DNA of 64,000 nt from Sisyra terminalis (lineage: Eukaryota; Arthropoda; Insecta; Neuroptera; Sisyridae): NCBI GenBank assembly GCA_958496175.1, contig OY292274.1:60212630-60276629 (forward strand), given 5' to 3'. Of the stretch, positions 51,301 through 60,863 are shown piece after piece. Each line of letters opens with the position of its first letter. Position 1 is the first letter of the stretch. The notes under the pieces are model-generated. The model worked only from the letters and a program-made list of their open reading frames with translations. It was not told the origin of the DNA and searched no databases. Both the position numbers and the translations under genes were made by a program.

Positions 51301-54300
51301 TTACACGGGCGAGGTAGTACGGATCACTAAAGCTATATTTTTCATAGATTTCTCGTTTTTCTCTCAGTAACTCATGAATTACAAGACCTACAGAAAAAAT
51401 GTAAATGTCAAATTTATAGAAAATTTAATTTTCTACAAAAAAGTTCCAGAACACCAAATTGCTAAGATCGATATTTCTCGAGATATTGAGCCTTTAATTT
51501 CTCTTACTATAAAATTTGTACGGATTATTGAGTAAAATTTAAGTAAAAATTTTATAGTAAGAGAAATTCAAGGCTCAATATCTCGAGAAATATCGATCTT
51601 ACCAATTTGATTTTTTGGAACTTTTTTGTAGGAAATTAAATTTCCTCTAAATTTGACATTTACATTTTTTCTGTAGGTCTTGTAATTCATGCGTTACTGA
51701 GAGAAAAACGAGAAATCTATGAAAAATCTAGGTTTAGTGACCCGTACTACCTCGCCCGTGTAAATTACGATTTTGCCGCAAAAGGCACCTTTGTAGAGCA
51801 TACAATTGTAAAAAAATCCTGACTTTGAGCGAGGCGATACCATAAAATGCCGCTGAAAAAAACGCCCTAATGAATATATTAATCAATATAATAATGATCA
51901 AATGTATGTTTATCGGCAAAAACAAAGAACAGAGATTATAAACTCATACGTATAATTGAAAACCAAATATGTATCGTTTATTTTGAAAGTGGCGTAAGTT
52001 CATTTCAAAGATGGTCTATATGGTGATTCTTCTTCTTGGAACTAGAACAAAATATGTTAATTATTTAACTGCTAAGTTTTGACAAATTACTGATTTCATT
52101 TTAGTTGTTAACAAAAACGCCAATTATTCCCTCCTCCTTAGTATGTTATGTTCCCATGGTTAAAAATGATAACACTACAGGGAATGTTCTTGACATGGAC
52201 TTAACTCACTTTCAAAATAAACAGTTCATATATATAGTTCATATATAACAGTTCATATATAATCAATGGGTGCGATTTAAATATGAGCCAAAAAGGATGA
52301 AAATCACGTCGAAAAAGTGAATTTTAACACCAGATAATAAAAGGGAACCTGAATATTCTTCTTATTTAAAAAAATATGCTTAGACTTTGGAATCATTTTG
52401 TTCTTTTGAACTGGAAATATATGCATCCTATGAGACAAAACTAAAAACCTCCTTTAGTTGAAATTTACGGAGATATTATACATAGAACCACTTCCTTTAT
52501 TGATATGAATTTTTCAATAGGCTAATGGAACATTGGGAAAGACATTCAAAGTATATCGAGGAGTCAAAAACGCCAAAGATGTTGGCCGCGTCCTGGAATA
52601 CGACGGGAAAAAAGAGCTTTCTGCCTGGTCGTCAAAAAAATGCAACCAATACCAAGGAACCGATTCGACTATCTTTCCTCCATTTTTAAAAGAAGGCGAA
52701 GACCTGCTCTCATACACGGCTGATATATGCCGGTAATATACAATAAGTTTGAATCCAATCGACTTCATTCTAATCGTCTTTTTTTTTTTAGTTCATTGCC
52801 GGCGGTGTTCGAGAAAAATGTCGTATACAAGGGAATTCCGTGTCGCAAATTTAAAGTCGACTTTGGCGACATAACAAAAAACAAGGAGGACGTATGCTAT
52901 TGCTATTCACCCGAGATGTGCTTTAAGAAAGGGGTGCAAGATCTGACCAAGTGCATCGGTGCCCCCATTGTCGCCTCATTGCCCCATTTCTATCTAGCCG
53001 ACGAGTCCTACGTGGAGGGTGTACGTGGTTTGCATCCCAATGATAAAGATCACGGAATCGCAATTTATTTCGAACCGGTAATTATTTCAACACTTCTTAT
53101 ATATAAATTGACTATCTTGCCGTGCGTACGTGCAGAATAGGCTATACGCATGCGCTCTGTTATCCCCACTTACGCATTCAAAACGTTGGTAAGGATACTC
53201 ACTCACTAATGTATTTATTTGTGAATACGTATTTCGGATTTTCAGGTTTACAATATGCGAAAGCCAAAAAACATAATGCTCATTTATAAACTTAACTTAA
53301 CCTTTTCAGGTATATCTACTTATCATAATTTAAATTTTTAAGCAGACCCTAAGTTTTTGTTTCTAATAATATATCAACTTTGTTTTATATTAAGCAGTAA
53401 TAACGTTTCGCTTTTAACGGACTGATTGATTATTAAACTTGAAATTTCGATTGTTTATTAAACGTTCTCCGTTACAAACTTTGCTACCGTTTTTCACTCT
53501 TTTAGGGGAGAAATTTTCAAAAACCCTTTCTTATTATATATCTGCATCGTATAAGGAAAACACTTTCCAAATTTCATCGACACAAATGTGCACTTATACT
53601 TGAAAATACAATGTAAAACGAAAAAAAATAATGACCTTCTTTATATTAGTTAACATGACTAAAAAGCTATTCGATTTCGCACATTTGGGCGTTGTACATA
53701 CAAAATTATTGAAAATTTGTGAAAAGCGTGGAAGTAAATTCGAATGTTTTATTTATTTTTAATAACAATAATTGATTTTCAAATTATTCTAAATACCGAA
53801 AAAAAGTTAGTTACGAAGATTTTATATTTGAATTGACAGTGAAATATATGGCAAAAAATTGCTCCCTTAATGCTTTTCCAGTGTTAGCAACCACGGAGAG
53901 TGGCATTATAGTACCAGGGCCGTAAAATTATCGTAAGTTCGAAAAAATTATAGTAGACAGAAAGAAAAATCGTGAAATTTGATTTTATCGTTTAAAATTA
54001 TCATTAAAAGTTAATAAGTTCGGTTATATTAAAATTACTGAGTTTATTTAGAACTAATAGAATAAAAAATATCTTTAACTTGTGATTTGTTCAATGTAGG
54101 TATGGCGCGCATTCGATGGGTGTTTCAAATTTTAGTGCTTACTTAATTGATTATTATTTATATAGAGATTAATATAAATCTTTAATCTTAAAAAATATAT
54201 TGATTTTTGAATTGTAAAAGGAGAAATTAATTATTAAATGGAAAAAAATTATACTCGGAGTTATAAGGACTTAATTTGTATAAAATATAAAGCCGATTGA

Positions 54301-55396
54301 ATTTTGTTTAAATTTATTTTCAATATTTTAATAAAATTGCGTTAAATTGAAATGTATCCTGCTGTATCAACAGCGGATAATTTTTGCGCCAAAATACAAA
54401 TTGAAAAAATAAAAATAATTGATAAAATTAGTAGCTATAAGTATTGAATACGTGATTGAAACAATTATAGTAGATTTTAACATTATAGTAAAGGCATTAT
54501 AGTATATAGTAAAAGAGAGTGTAATTATAGTATATCTACTATAATTATAGTATGGTTGCTCACACTGTGCTTTTCAGCCGAATATTTAGTTACTCCAGAT
54601 CACAACCATTGGTTCATAAAAGAAAATAGATTTTAAAAAGTTTGATTGTTGAAAAACGAACCAAAATTTAAAATCGCCTATTTGGTATAAGTACTACATA
54701 AGTATTAAACTTTCATACTAATTTTGTGAAATGACGTTATTTAAAATGTTATTAAAATGATATAAAAAAACACTTATATTTTATTTTTTAATATAATTTT
54801 GGATAAACTTTTTTTATATTAACAACACTTTGATTATTAAATTTTAAATTTCGGTTGTTGATTAACTCTACATTATACCATATTAAACATTTGATTGAGA
54901 TAAAACCTTTAGTTGCGAATGCAACAGGCAACTACTAGTTTTAAATATTAAGGTAATGAAACAAATTGCATTTAGATGACTGGAACCCCATTGGAAGCCC
55001 GGAAACGTATGCAGTTTAGTCTACCGTTTCAACGAATCGAAAAGATTGCCTTCATGAAAAATATTCCCGAAGTTCTTTTCCCGATTCTGTGGGTCGAAGA
55101 GGTAAAATTTAACAACATATTTACTATTGAATTGTACTATAACAAAAGACTTTTAGGGAGTGGAACTCAACGCAACGTTTGTCAACAAATTAAAAAGTGA
55201 ACTATTCCAAAAACTAAAAATTATGAAAATCCTCAAATGGACCATTGTGCTTCTGTCACTCGTTGGACTTGGAGCCGCTGGATTTCTTCAATATAAAAAA
55301 TCAAACGGTTTCGCAGTAACTCCAACGTATACCAACAATGAAAACGGAGTTAAAGAACCGAAAAAGATAATTAGTACGATTCAAGATAGATTTTAA
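42365..55396 (+). CDS. Snmp1: Sensory neuron membrane protein (CD36 family), 8 exons, complete
   Basis: Exons: 42365-42472, 42696-42853, 50068-50215, 50299-50550, 52521-52732, 52792-53077, 54976-55101 and 55157-55396. All have GT/AG junctions and join to one 509-aa frame, the usual SNMP length. Topology is CD36-like: an N-terminal helix (about 6-26, [17 protein letters not shown]), a large ectodomain and a C-terminal helix (about 456-473). Family marks include [48 protein letters not shown] and [14 protein letters not shown] [13 protein letters not shown]. Ectodomain cysteines lie near residues 263, 292, 310, 328, 330, 336 and 347. SNMPs sit in the dendritic membrane of olfactory neurons and help pass lipophilic pheromones to receptors. 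I favour SNMP1 over SNMP2 from the N-terminus and the FP..EWKEK region, but this needs a tree. Introns 2, 4 and 6 are filled with transposons. Confidence 0.92.
42961..43636. mobile_element. Foldback MITE with TGTGTATACAATATA ends, expanded copy
   Basis: Same ends as 25925-26218, but each arm contains an array of about 20-bp AT-rich units (TATTATATTAAATTTGTA and complement, 43017-43115 and 43478-43590), and the core has a duplicated block (GAGGAAGTTTGCTTG, 43303-43376). Lies just after exon 2 of SNMP. Confidence 0.8.
43819..44720 (+). mobile_element. pogo-like DNA transposon remnant, copy 2, in SNMP intron 2
   Basis: Same ends and internal finger remnant as 33838-34690 ([21 protein letters not shown] at about 44360-44420, with one finger cysteine changed to Ser). 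TA stands on both sides (43817-43818 and 44721-44722), as expected for Tc1/mariner-pogo. Confidence 0.72.
44722..44794 (+). repeat. tRNA-like sequence, probable SINE head or tRNA pseudogene
   Basis: The A box is perfect (TGGCCGAGTGG) and followed by TCAAGATACCCGC. A degenerate B box ATTCAAATCTC lies 40 bp on. The order and spacing look like a Ser/Leu-type tRNA, but the anticodon stem and acceptor stem do not pair properly, so it is not a functional tRNA gene. It abuts the end of the pogo-like copy. Confidence 0.5.
45290..45790 (+). repeat. Dispersed repeat, copy 1, just upstream of the Penelope-like element
   Basis: Shares GGAAACCGTGGAAACA, TACTGTCGCTTTTTCGTTTC and ATCAAATTTCAAAT with 48040-48670, in the same order. 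Position directly before the RT suggests it could be the Penelope pseudo-LTR. Confidence 0.6.
45800..46880 (+). mobile_element. Penelope-like element, 5'-truncated and frameshifted
   Basis: From 45888 the plus strand reads (with one frame change) [18 protein letters not shown], the catalytic YVDD of the Penelope RT. 45953-46207 continues with [20 protein letters not shown] and [19 protein letters not shown]. 46437-46625 carries the GIY-YIG-type nuclease region [20 protein letters not shown], and 46653-46877 the C-terminus ([15 protein letters not shown]). The order RT then GIY-YIG is diagnostic of Penelope-like elements. Stops and frameshifts between blocks show it is dead. It lies sense-oriented within SNMP intron 2. 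Confidence 0.88.
46930..47165 (-). mobile_element. LINE C-terminal fragment (R1-like)
   Basis: A GC-rich island. The minus strand reads [20 protein letters not shown], then [20 protein letters not shown]. This matches the end of R1-type LINE polyproteins, where a CPP..E..HVLFEC finger is followed by a DLLRFI segment. Stops occur after it. Confidence 0.6.
47289..47495. mobile_element. Foldback element, TAGGGTGGTCC family, half copy
   Basis: Matches the left arm of the element at 25016-25637 (TAGGGTGGTCCTTTATAAGG, AAGATAGTCCGCTTTCCAAC) and stops near CTCAGCGACAAATAAA. The right arm is missing. Lies in SNMP intron 2. Confidence 0.7.
48040..48670 (+). repeat. Dispersed repeat, copy 2
   Basis: Diverged copy of 45290-45790: GAAACCTTCAAAAATG, ATAATATTGAAACCAAACAT, GGAAACCGTGGAAACA and CTGTCGCTTTTTCGTTTCAT in the same order. 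The 87-codon frame within it is not a gene. Confidence 0.6.
48798..49217. mobile_element. Foldback element with ribozyme-like motifs in both arms
   Basis: Arms of about 130 bp: GGACATAAAAGGATGTAAAT (48809) pairs with ATTTACATCCATTTATGTCC (ending 49203); further in, AAGCCTGATGAAGGTCAAAT (49124) has its complement near 48870-48895. A further small palindrome (CATGCTAATTAACAG) lies in the spacer. Non-coding; in SNMP intron 2. Confidence 0.75.
50785..50947. mobile_element. MULE-like MITE, copy 2, in SNMP intron 4
   Basis: Carries the same ends (AGGGTTTGTAAATTACACAG ... ATTTTATAAACCTT) and interior (ATGACGTCATACGAAGAATT). Imperfect 10-bp flanks GATTTTTATC and GGTTTTTATA. Confidence 0.7.
51022..51869. 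mobile_element. 848-bp foldback element in SNMP intron 4
   Basis: Starts TAGGGTGTTTTTTTTGGGAC, ends AAAAAACGCCCTA. Flanked by a perfect 8-bp duplication ATGAATAT (51014-51021 and 51870-51877). Arms of about 300 bp pair well: ATATCTCGAGAAATATCGAT against ATCGATATTTCTCGAGATAT, GTAGTACGGATCACTAAA against TTTAGTGACCCGTACTAC. The spacer is near 51520-51550. Same end type and duplication length as the element at 25016. Confidence 0.85.
53095..54938 (+). mobile_element. Non-autonomous Helitron, copy 2, in SNMP intron 6
   Basis: Same ends as the copy at 188-1342 (TCTTATATATAAATTG... and the GTTGC-GAAT-GCAAC hairpin plus CTAG). It is interrupted by a 689-bp hAT-type MITE. It starts 17 bp after the exon 6 donor and ends 37 bp before exon 7, so it makes up nearly the entire intron. 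Confidence 0.8.
53879..54567. mobile_element. hAT-type MITE nested in Helitron copy 2
   Basis: Terminal inverted repeats CAGTGTTAGCAACCA and TGGTTGCTCACACTG (one mismatch) are flanked by a perfect 8-bp duplication TGCTTTTC (53871-53878 and 54568-54575). Helitron copy 1 keeps the empty site with a single TGCTTTTC. The 8-bp duplication and CAGTG-type ends are diagnostic of hAT. The interior is AT-rich and non-coding. Confidence 0.9.
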
Positions 55397-55402
55397 AGTA
55401 AA

Positions 55403-55408
55403 AATAAA
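55403..55408 (+). other. Poly(A) signal after the SNMP gene
   Basis: AATAAA begins 7 bp after the stop codon; a second copy occurs at about 55500 and may be the one used, since the first would leave a very short 3' UTR. Confidence 0.4.
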
Positions 55409-55509
55409 TGGAACAAAATAATTTATTTTCCGTAGAATTTAGTGCTTCATTTAGATGTTATATGGAAATGTAAAAAGTTATTGTAACTTAGGAAAGCTTA
55501 ATAAAATTA

Positions 55510-56140
55510 TTATATAATTTTCTTTTCGATATTATTTAAGATTTTTGTTATGGTAGATTTTTTCTATTCGTTTTTTTTTCATCCGGAAGTTCTAGCAATG
55601 ATAAAATTACGGAAAGTACTTAATTATACATTCAGGATAATTAATATTCTAAATGGTAGCATTGAAAATGTTCGCATTTAATTATAAGCTTTAGGTCGAT
55701 ATATAGACAGCTGCAGTTTGATCAGGCAAAATCTTATAATAGTAATTTTATTCAATGAAAACTGAAATTTTTATTTGCTATTTTGTCTTCTTCAAATCTT
55801 TAACGTTTAATTGGCTTAATATTAAGAGATTTGAACAAAAAATTCTACTAAATAATTATTTTTACGTCATTTCTTTAACATTTAAAAGATAGACAATATA
55901 TCTAAAAAATATTTTAATATTATTGTTAAAGTGAACCCAGTCTAATAACCAAGTAATTCTTCAACTTATATCTGAGAATTGTAAGCCTATAAAAATCTAA
56001 TTTTAAATATACTAATCAAATGGTTGCCAAATAAATTTCAATGTTTTAAGAATAGATAAATTAAAAAAATTGTTAGAAGGATGCATTGATGTTCACGAAG
56101 TTATCCACCCTTTCCATGAAAAATAATCTCTTGATTTACA
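55510..56140. other. Gene-free stretch
   Basis: Downstream of SNMP, AT-rich, nothing supported. Confidence 0.35.
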
Positions 56141-56144
56141 AAAT

Positions 56145-56460
56145 TCCGATGAAACCGGTATGAACATATGGATCCCAGCTGGGGAGAACTGTTTCAAATT
56201 CAAACATAGAAAAACTTCAACAGTTCCAATCGAAAGCATTGCGCTAAATATTCAATGCCTCCTGATTCGTAAGATACCCAAGGTCTTGAAAATGTTAATG
56301 GTAAAACAGGAGATAAAAAGGTTCAGGGAAAAAGACCTGGAAAGACTAGATGGACATCTAAAGTTCTAAACATCCCTACCTTTATTCTACTAGACAACAA
56401 TGAGACTTCAAAGATGAAATACCACTGATCTACCTGTTAGATTTTAACTACCAAATCATT
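56145..56460 (+). mobile_element. Decayed Jockey-type LINE C-terminal fragment
   Basis: The plus strand, with shifts, reads TYGSQLGRTVSNSNIEKLQQ and then FREKDLERLDGHLKF, LLDNNETSKMKYH. These align with IQLWGTASN.NIEILQRFQS and FSKKYLTKLDDH...LLDNNEMIRRL of the copies at 15131 and 38432, so this is an older relic of the same family. Confidence 0.7.
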
Positions 56461-56869
56461 AATATGGATTAGTCTACTGAGATTAATTCATTCAGCAGAT
56501 CGTGCAGAGCAAATAGATCGTGCAACAATTGGAGATAAAAAAATGTTACCAATTTTAATTGGTAATTATTGATAATTATCAATAACTCAACTCCTTAGAA
56601 ACTTCTTACAAAAAAAGAAAAGTATTGATACAAAAATAAGGCACTTACCTTTACTGATGTCGTCAGGAAACAGAATTCATCTCCATCTTACACTTTCGAC
56701 CACAAAATATGGTATGAAAAATCAAAAGTACAATCCAAAAGTTCCAAGCACATCACAATCACCATCTAAAAAATAAAATAAAAACGTTTTGATTATTTTT
56801 AAATTTAAGACAATAAGAATTGTCTATCTAAATTATGGAGCTTCCTTATTTATGGTATTCAAGAATTTC

Positions 56870-57180
56870 ATTTTCTGGATACTTTTTAATATTTGATATT
56901 TTTATAAAATTTTTTGTACTACGTTTCGCCACTTTTGCAGCTTCTTCAGGTACTTCAAACAGACAGTAACAATATTACATAATTAATCCAGTAAATACAT
57001 TTAAACACAAAATACACTTAATAAAATACCTCAATTATTTTGTGTTTAAATGTATTTATTGTATTTATTATGTAATATTGTTACTGTCTGTTTGTAGTAC
57101 CTGAAGAAGCTGCGAAAGTGGCGAAACGTAGTACAAAAAATTTAATAAAAACATCAAATATTAAAAAGTATCCATAAAAT
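56870..57180. mobile_element. Foldback element with ribozyme-like motifs in both arms
   Basis: ATTTTCTGGATACTTTTTAA (56870) mirrors TTAAAAAGTATCCATAAAAT (ending 57180). Further in, TACGTTTCGCCACTTTTGCA mirrors TGCGAAAGTGGCGAAACGTA, and ACAGACAGTAACAATATTAC mirrors its complement. Arms of about 140 bp around a short spacer. Confidence 0.8.
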
Positions 57181-57714
57181 AAGAATCATTCATGCATAAT
57201 AAAATGGATAAGAATACCAACAATTCAAAAATTTCCTTGGTTTTGAAACTACTTTGGACTAAAACCCGCATTCCATTAGGAACTTTTGCTCGTAGCTTAT
57301 AAATGATTACACGGGATTTACGGGAAATAAAATTTTTATGCAGTACTGGACATTCAAGCATTCAGAAAATAGTTCATATTTGAAGTTATTACAATGGGAA
57401 GATGAAATTTGGTAATAGAATATATACTTAATTAATTTCCGTGTTCCTTCTCAACTACTGAAACTTAATGGTTAAAGAACTGAAGAAAGTGGCACAAAAA
57501 TCTCCTAATCATAAAAATATCCGCGGTTTTGAGGAAATGTATGCTGTATCTACTCCAGATATTGACTAATCTCAATGTATTTGAGCTTATTATTCAGTGA
57601 AAATAAAAACGGAAATTAAGGAATATCCGTTGAGTAAAATTTTTTTTAACCAATTGTTAAATCTGCTACTTATAGTTGCAAGGAAAAGCATTTATCTAAA
57701 AACAAAATTGGTAT

Positions 57715-57845
57715 ACAATTTTCTTTCTCTTGCCACTCCAACGCCGAAGAGCTTTCTCCTGCTTTTATCAAATCATCCACGCAAGTTGGCCAGCCAGGAT
57801 GTCCTCATTTTTCCCGGAGTTCTTCCCTCCTCAGTTCAACTCTGT
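57715..57845 (-). mobile_element. LINE C-terminal fragment
   Basis: The minus strand reads EEGRTPGKMRTSWLANLRG*F, then KLFGVGVARERKLYTNF. It resembles the RGRPR.SWL.NIR.W....LF..A..R....V tail of many insect endonuclease-RT LINEs. Short and stop-containing. Confidence 0.5.
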
Positions 57846-57869
57846 ATGATAAGTTGTAACAGGTGATAT

Positions 57870-59655
57870 TTTGCGTTACAAATAATGAGGCCTTATTCAC
57901 GGAAAGCCATAAAAAATTTTGGTGTTCATTCTAGTAACGACTTCTTATTTTCGTTCGCATAATATCTTCATAATACATTTAGAATTCAGTAAGAATTCGT
58001 ACCATATCGTCAATAAGGAACACATATCACTTGACTATTTTTAGCCGCAGTTTAAAGGATAAAGTTCAATCTCTAAAGATGTTATAGGTAGATAAACCAG
58101 TAGTAAAAGAGAGGGCAAAAATAAAATGTGGCTAAAAAGTTTCAACTCTACCTAAGATTTAGAAATGGAGTGAAAAAAGAAGGACGATTGTAGCTCAAAA
58201 GGTGCCTAAAGGGCTTAATCAAAAGTACTAATTTGCCTACCTTTCCAAAATAGTTTTAATATAAAGTTAGAAATAGTTTATATTCCAAAAATTTAAATTT
58301 ATCATTGGTTTTATAATTCACCTTTCCTCCATTTCCTTCATAGTTATGTACCTACATCAAATAACTAAAAATGGGGATAAGGACGATTTGAAATTTTTGG
58401 TCATTAAGACTTTAAAACTTTTGTCTTCCTATAGTCGTGGATAGAGATCAATGGTAATAGAAGTATCACTATAACGATAAACAGCATTAAATTACCAGCA
58501 AGCGGGTACCCTATTTGTGGGATCCCACAGAACTGAAAATGTTCAAGACTGCAAATTCAGGATTTTAATTTCATTATGACTTTACACTTTCTACTTAAGT
58601 TTAATTGAAAATAATCGTAAAGACTTTGTTTCGCACTTAGGAAGTATAAGAAAGCTGCCTTAAAATCTAACCTTAAAAAAGACAATAGACAAAATTAAGA
58701 ATTAAGGAAATATTTTGGAAAAACGACAGATTATTACATTTTTATGTAAGCGAAATATAAGTTCTTAAGACAATTTTGTAATAGTTGAGTAAGATTTTAG
58801 GAAAATTTTATATTTATTTTAAATATAATTGATAGATATATTTAGATACATATTATGTAAATCGGTAAATCGAGGGCTACGTTGATCTAATTATAATTAA
58901 AATGAAAGTAATTTTTGACTTACTTAAACAAAAATAATGTCTAGTCGCAACAATAAAGCTCCAAAATAACACTTTTTAAAGGTATAAACCCAAAATTATT
59001 GAGTAAATTATTTAAAAAAGCTTTAATTATAATGACATTAACACGGCGTCGATAAACCACAAAAGTAACAATTGCTAAGCGACTTCAGACATGCGCATTG
59101 TCTAATACATTTTCAAGCGATTTATTTGAATTGAATTAAGTTCCAAAATTAAAACTATAAAAAGAAAGAAGATATCAAACCTCAAAACTAAAATTTAAAT
59201 TAAAATTCAATTTTGTACAGAAAATAAAAATAGTAGAACTTTAGATTCAATGAATATTTATACAGTATAGAGAAGTTTAGCACCGTAGATTGTATGGAGA
59301 CTAATTATCGGCTCAAAGAAAAATTGTGGGTTTGCTGTAAAGAGTCTGTGTAATTTCCACGCAAGAAAATCATTTTTTTTTCAATTATAAAGTGTAATTA
59401 GTTTTCTCGTCAATATCTGAACGACATAATGCATTAATAAAGAGATGGAAATATCAATTTTCAATCTAGTCATATTTTTCCACGGCTTGATTTTGAATAG
59501 CTATGCATCTAAAGGCGGATGTTGGTAAAATGCAAATAAAAACAAAAATCCTATTTCTTATTTTTTTTTCTTTTTAAACAAAATTAAAGAATATATAGAT
59601 AGTGATAATGTAATTTAAAAACACAAATTTTTATCGTTTAAATTTAATTTTGATT
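57870..59655. other. Gene-free stretch
   Basis: AT-rich sequence with no supported gene or repeat boundary. Confidence 0.35.
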
Positions 59656-59659
59656 TAAA

Positions 59660-60475
59660 TATTTGATTATAAAGCCATAATTCCCTTTTTTAAAAAGAGG
59701 AGGAATAATTTTTGTATGATTTTACGTATTTTCCAAAGAAAAGTTCTTAGTCCAGAATTTAGTAAGAGTTTAGTATATTATCTCAGTGGTTTTAATGCAT
59801 AGTTCTTTATAAGTTGTATAGGTTTAAAAAATGTTGTTGCAGTTCTAAAACAAATTTTGCATCACGTCCGTCTTTCGTCTATATTCTATAACATATTGAG
59901 ACCCTAAAGCAGTGGTTCCCAACCGATTTGGGTTATGCCCCACCTAGACATTTCTAAAATCCTGATTTAACTCAACATTTTGCGGTTATTCACCTGAAGG
60001 AAGCTTAAAAGGTTATTAACTTGGTATTTAAACAAGCATCCAAAGAATAAGTCACCCATGAAAGAGAAAAATAAAAAATTAAGGCCCTAATTCTCTATTT
60101 TAAAGAAAAGAAGAATAATTTTCGTATGATTTTACGTATTTCCCAAAGAAAAGTTCTTATCCCAGAATTTGGTAAGAGTTTAGTATATTGTTTCAATGGT
60201 TTTATTATAATCATAAGTTGTATAGGTTTAGAGAATGTTTTTGCGGTTCTAAAACAAATTATGCATCACGTCCGTCTTTCATCTATATTCTATAGCATAT
60301 TGAGACCCTAAATCAGTAGTTCCCAAACGATTTTGGTTGAGGCCCTACCTAGGTATTTCTAAAATCCTGATTTAATTCAAAATTTTGCGGTTATTCACCT
60401 GAAGGAAGCTTAAAAGGTTATTAACTTGGTATTTAAACAAGCATCCAAAGAATAAGTCATCCATGAAAGGAAAAT
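59660..60475. repeat. Tandem duplication, unit about 410 bp, with hAT-like ends inside
   Basis: GATTTTACGTATTTTCCAAA, AAGTTCTTAGTCCAGAATTT and ACCTGAAGGAAGCTTAAAAG recur 410 bp apart. Each unit contains a GTGGTTCCCAACCGATTT-type sequence (59913 and 60315) followed by GGCCC.ACCTAG, which resembles a hAT terminus. Confidence 0.8.
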
Positions 60476-60689
60476 TAAAAAATGAAAGAACAGTAAGAGA
60501 AGTAAGAGAAGTAAAGTCTCCAAACATATAATAGAGAACTGAAATGTATATGGAAATATTATTCTGAAGTAAATGAAAAGCAATTCACTGTTATTAACTC
60601 ATTCTTGAATTACCCCATAGTCCTTGGTCAGTCCAAGACCCATGACCTATCAAAATATTACCATACCCCTTCGGTGGGGCCTGTGCCCC

Positions 60690-60853
60690 AAGGTTTATAA
60701 ATTACACAGGTTGCTCAGTTAGAAAAAAAAAATGACGTCATACGAAGAATTTTGAAATTGATCAGTCTGAAGATATGTACGAATTTCTTCTGGATACGTC
60801 ACGTATCCATCACGTAGCCCCCATGAGGCCACCTGTGTATTTTATAAACCTTA
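60690..60853. mobile_element. MULE-like MITE, copy 3
   Basis: Same family as the copies at 1584 and 50785. It is flanked by a perfect 10-bp duplication CCTGTGCCCC (60680-60689 and 60854-60863), so this is the youngest-looking insertion. It interrupts a GC-rich stretch that itself resembles the end of a hAT-like repeat. Confidence 0.8.
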
Positions 60854-60863
60854 CCTGTGCCCC

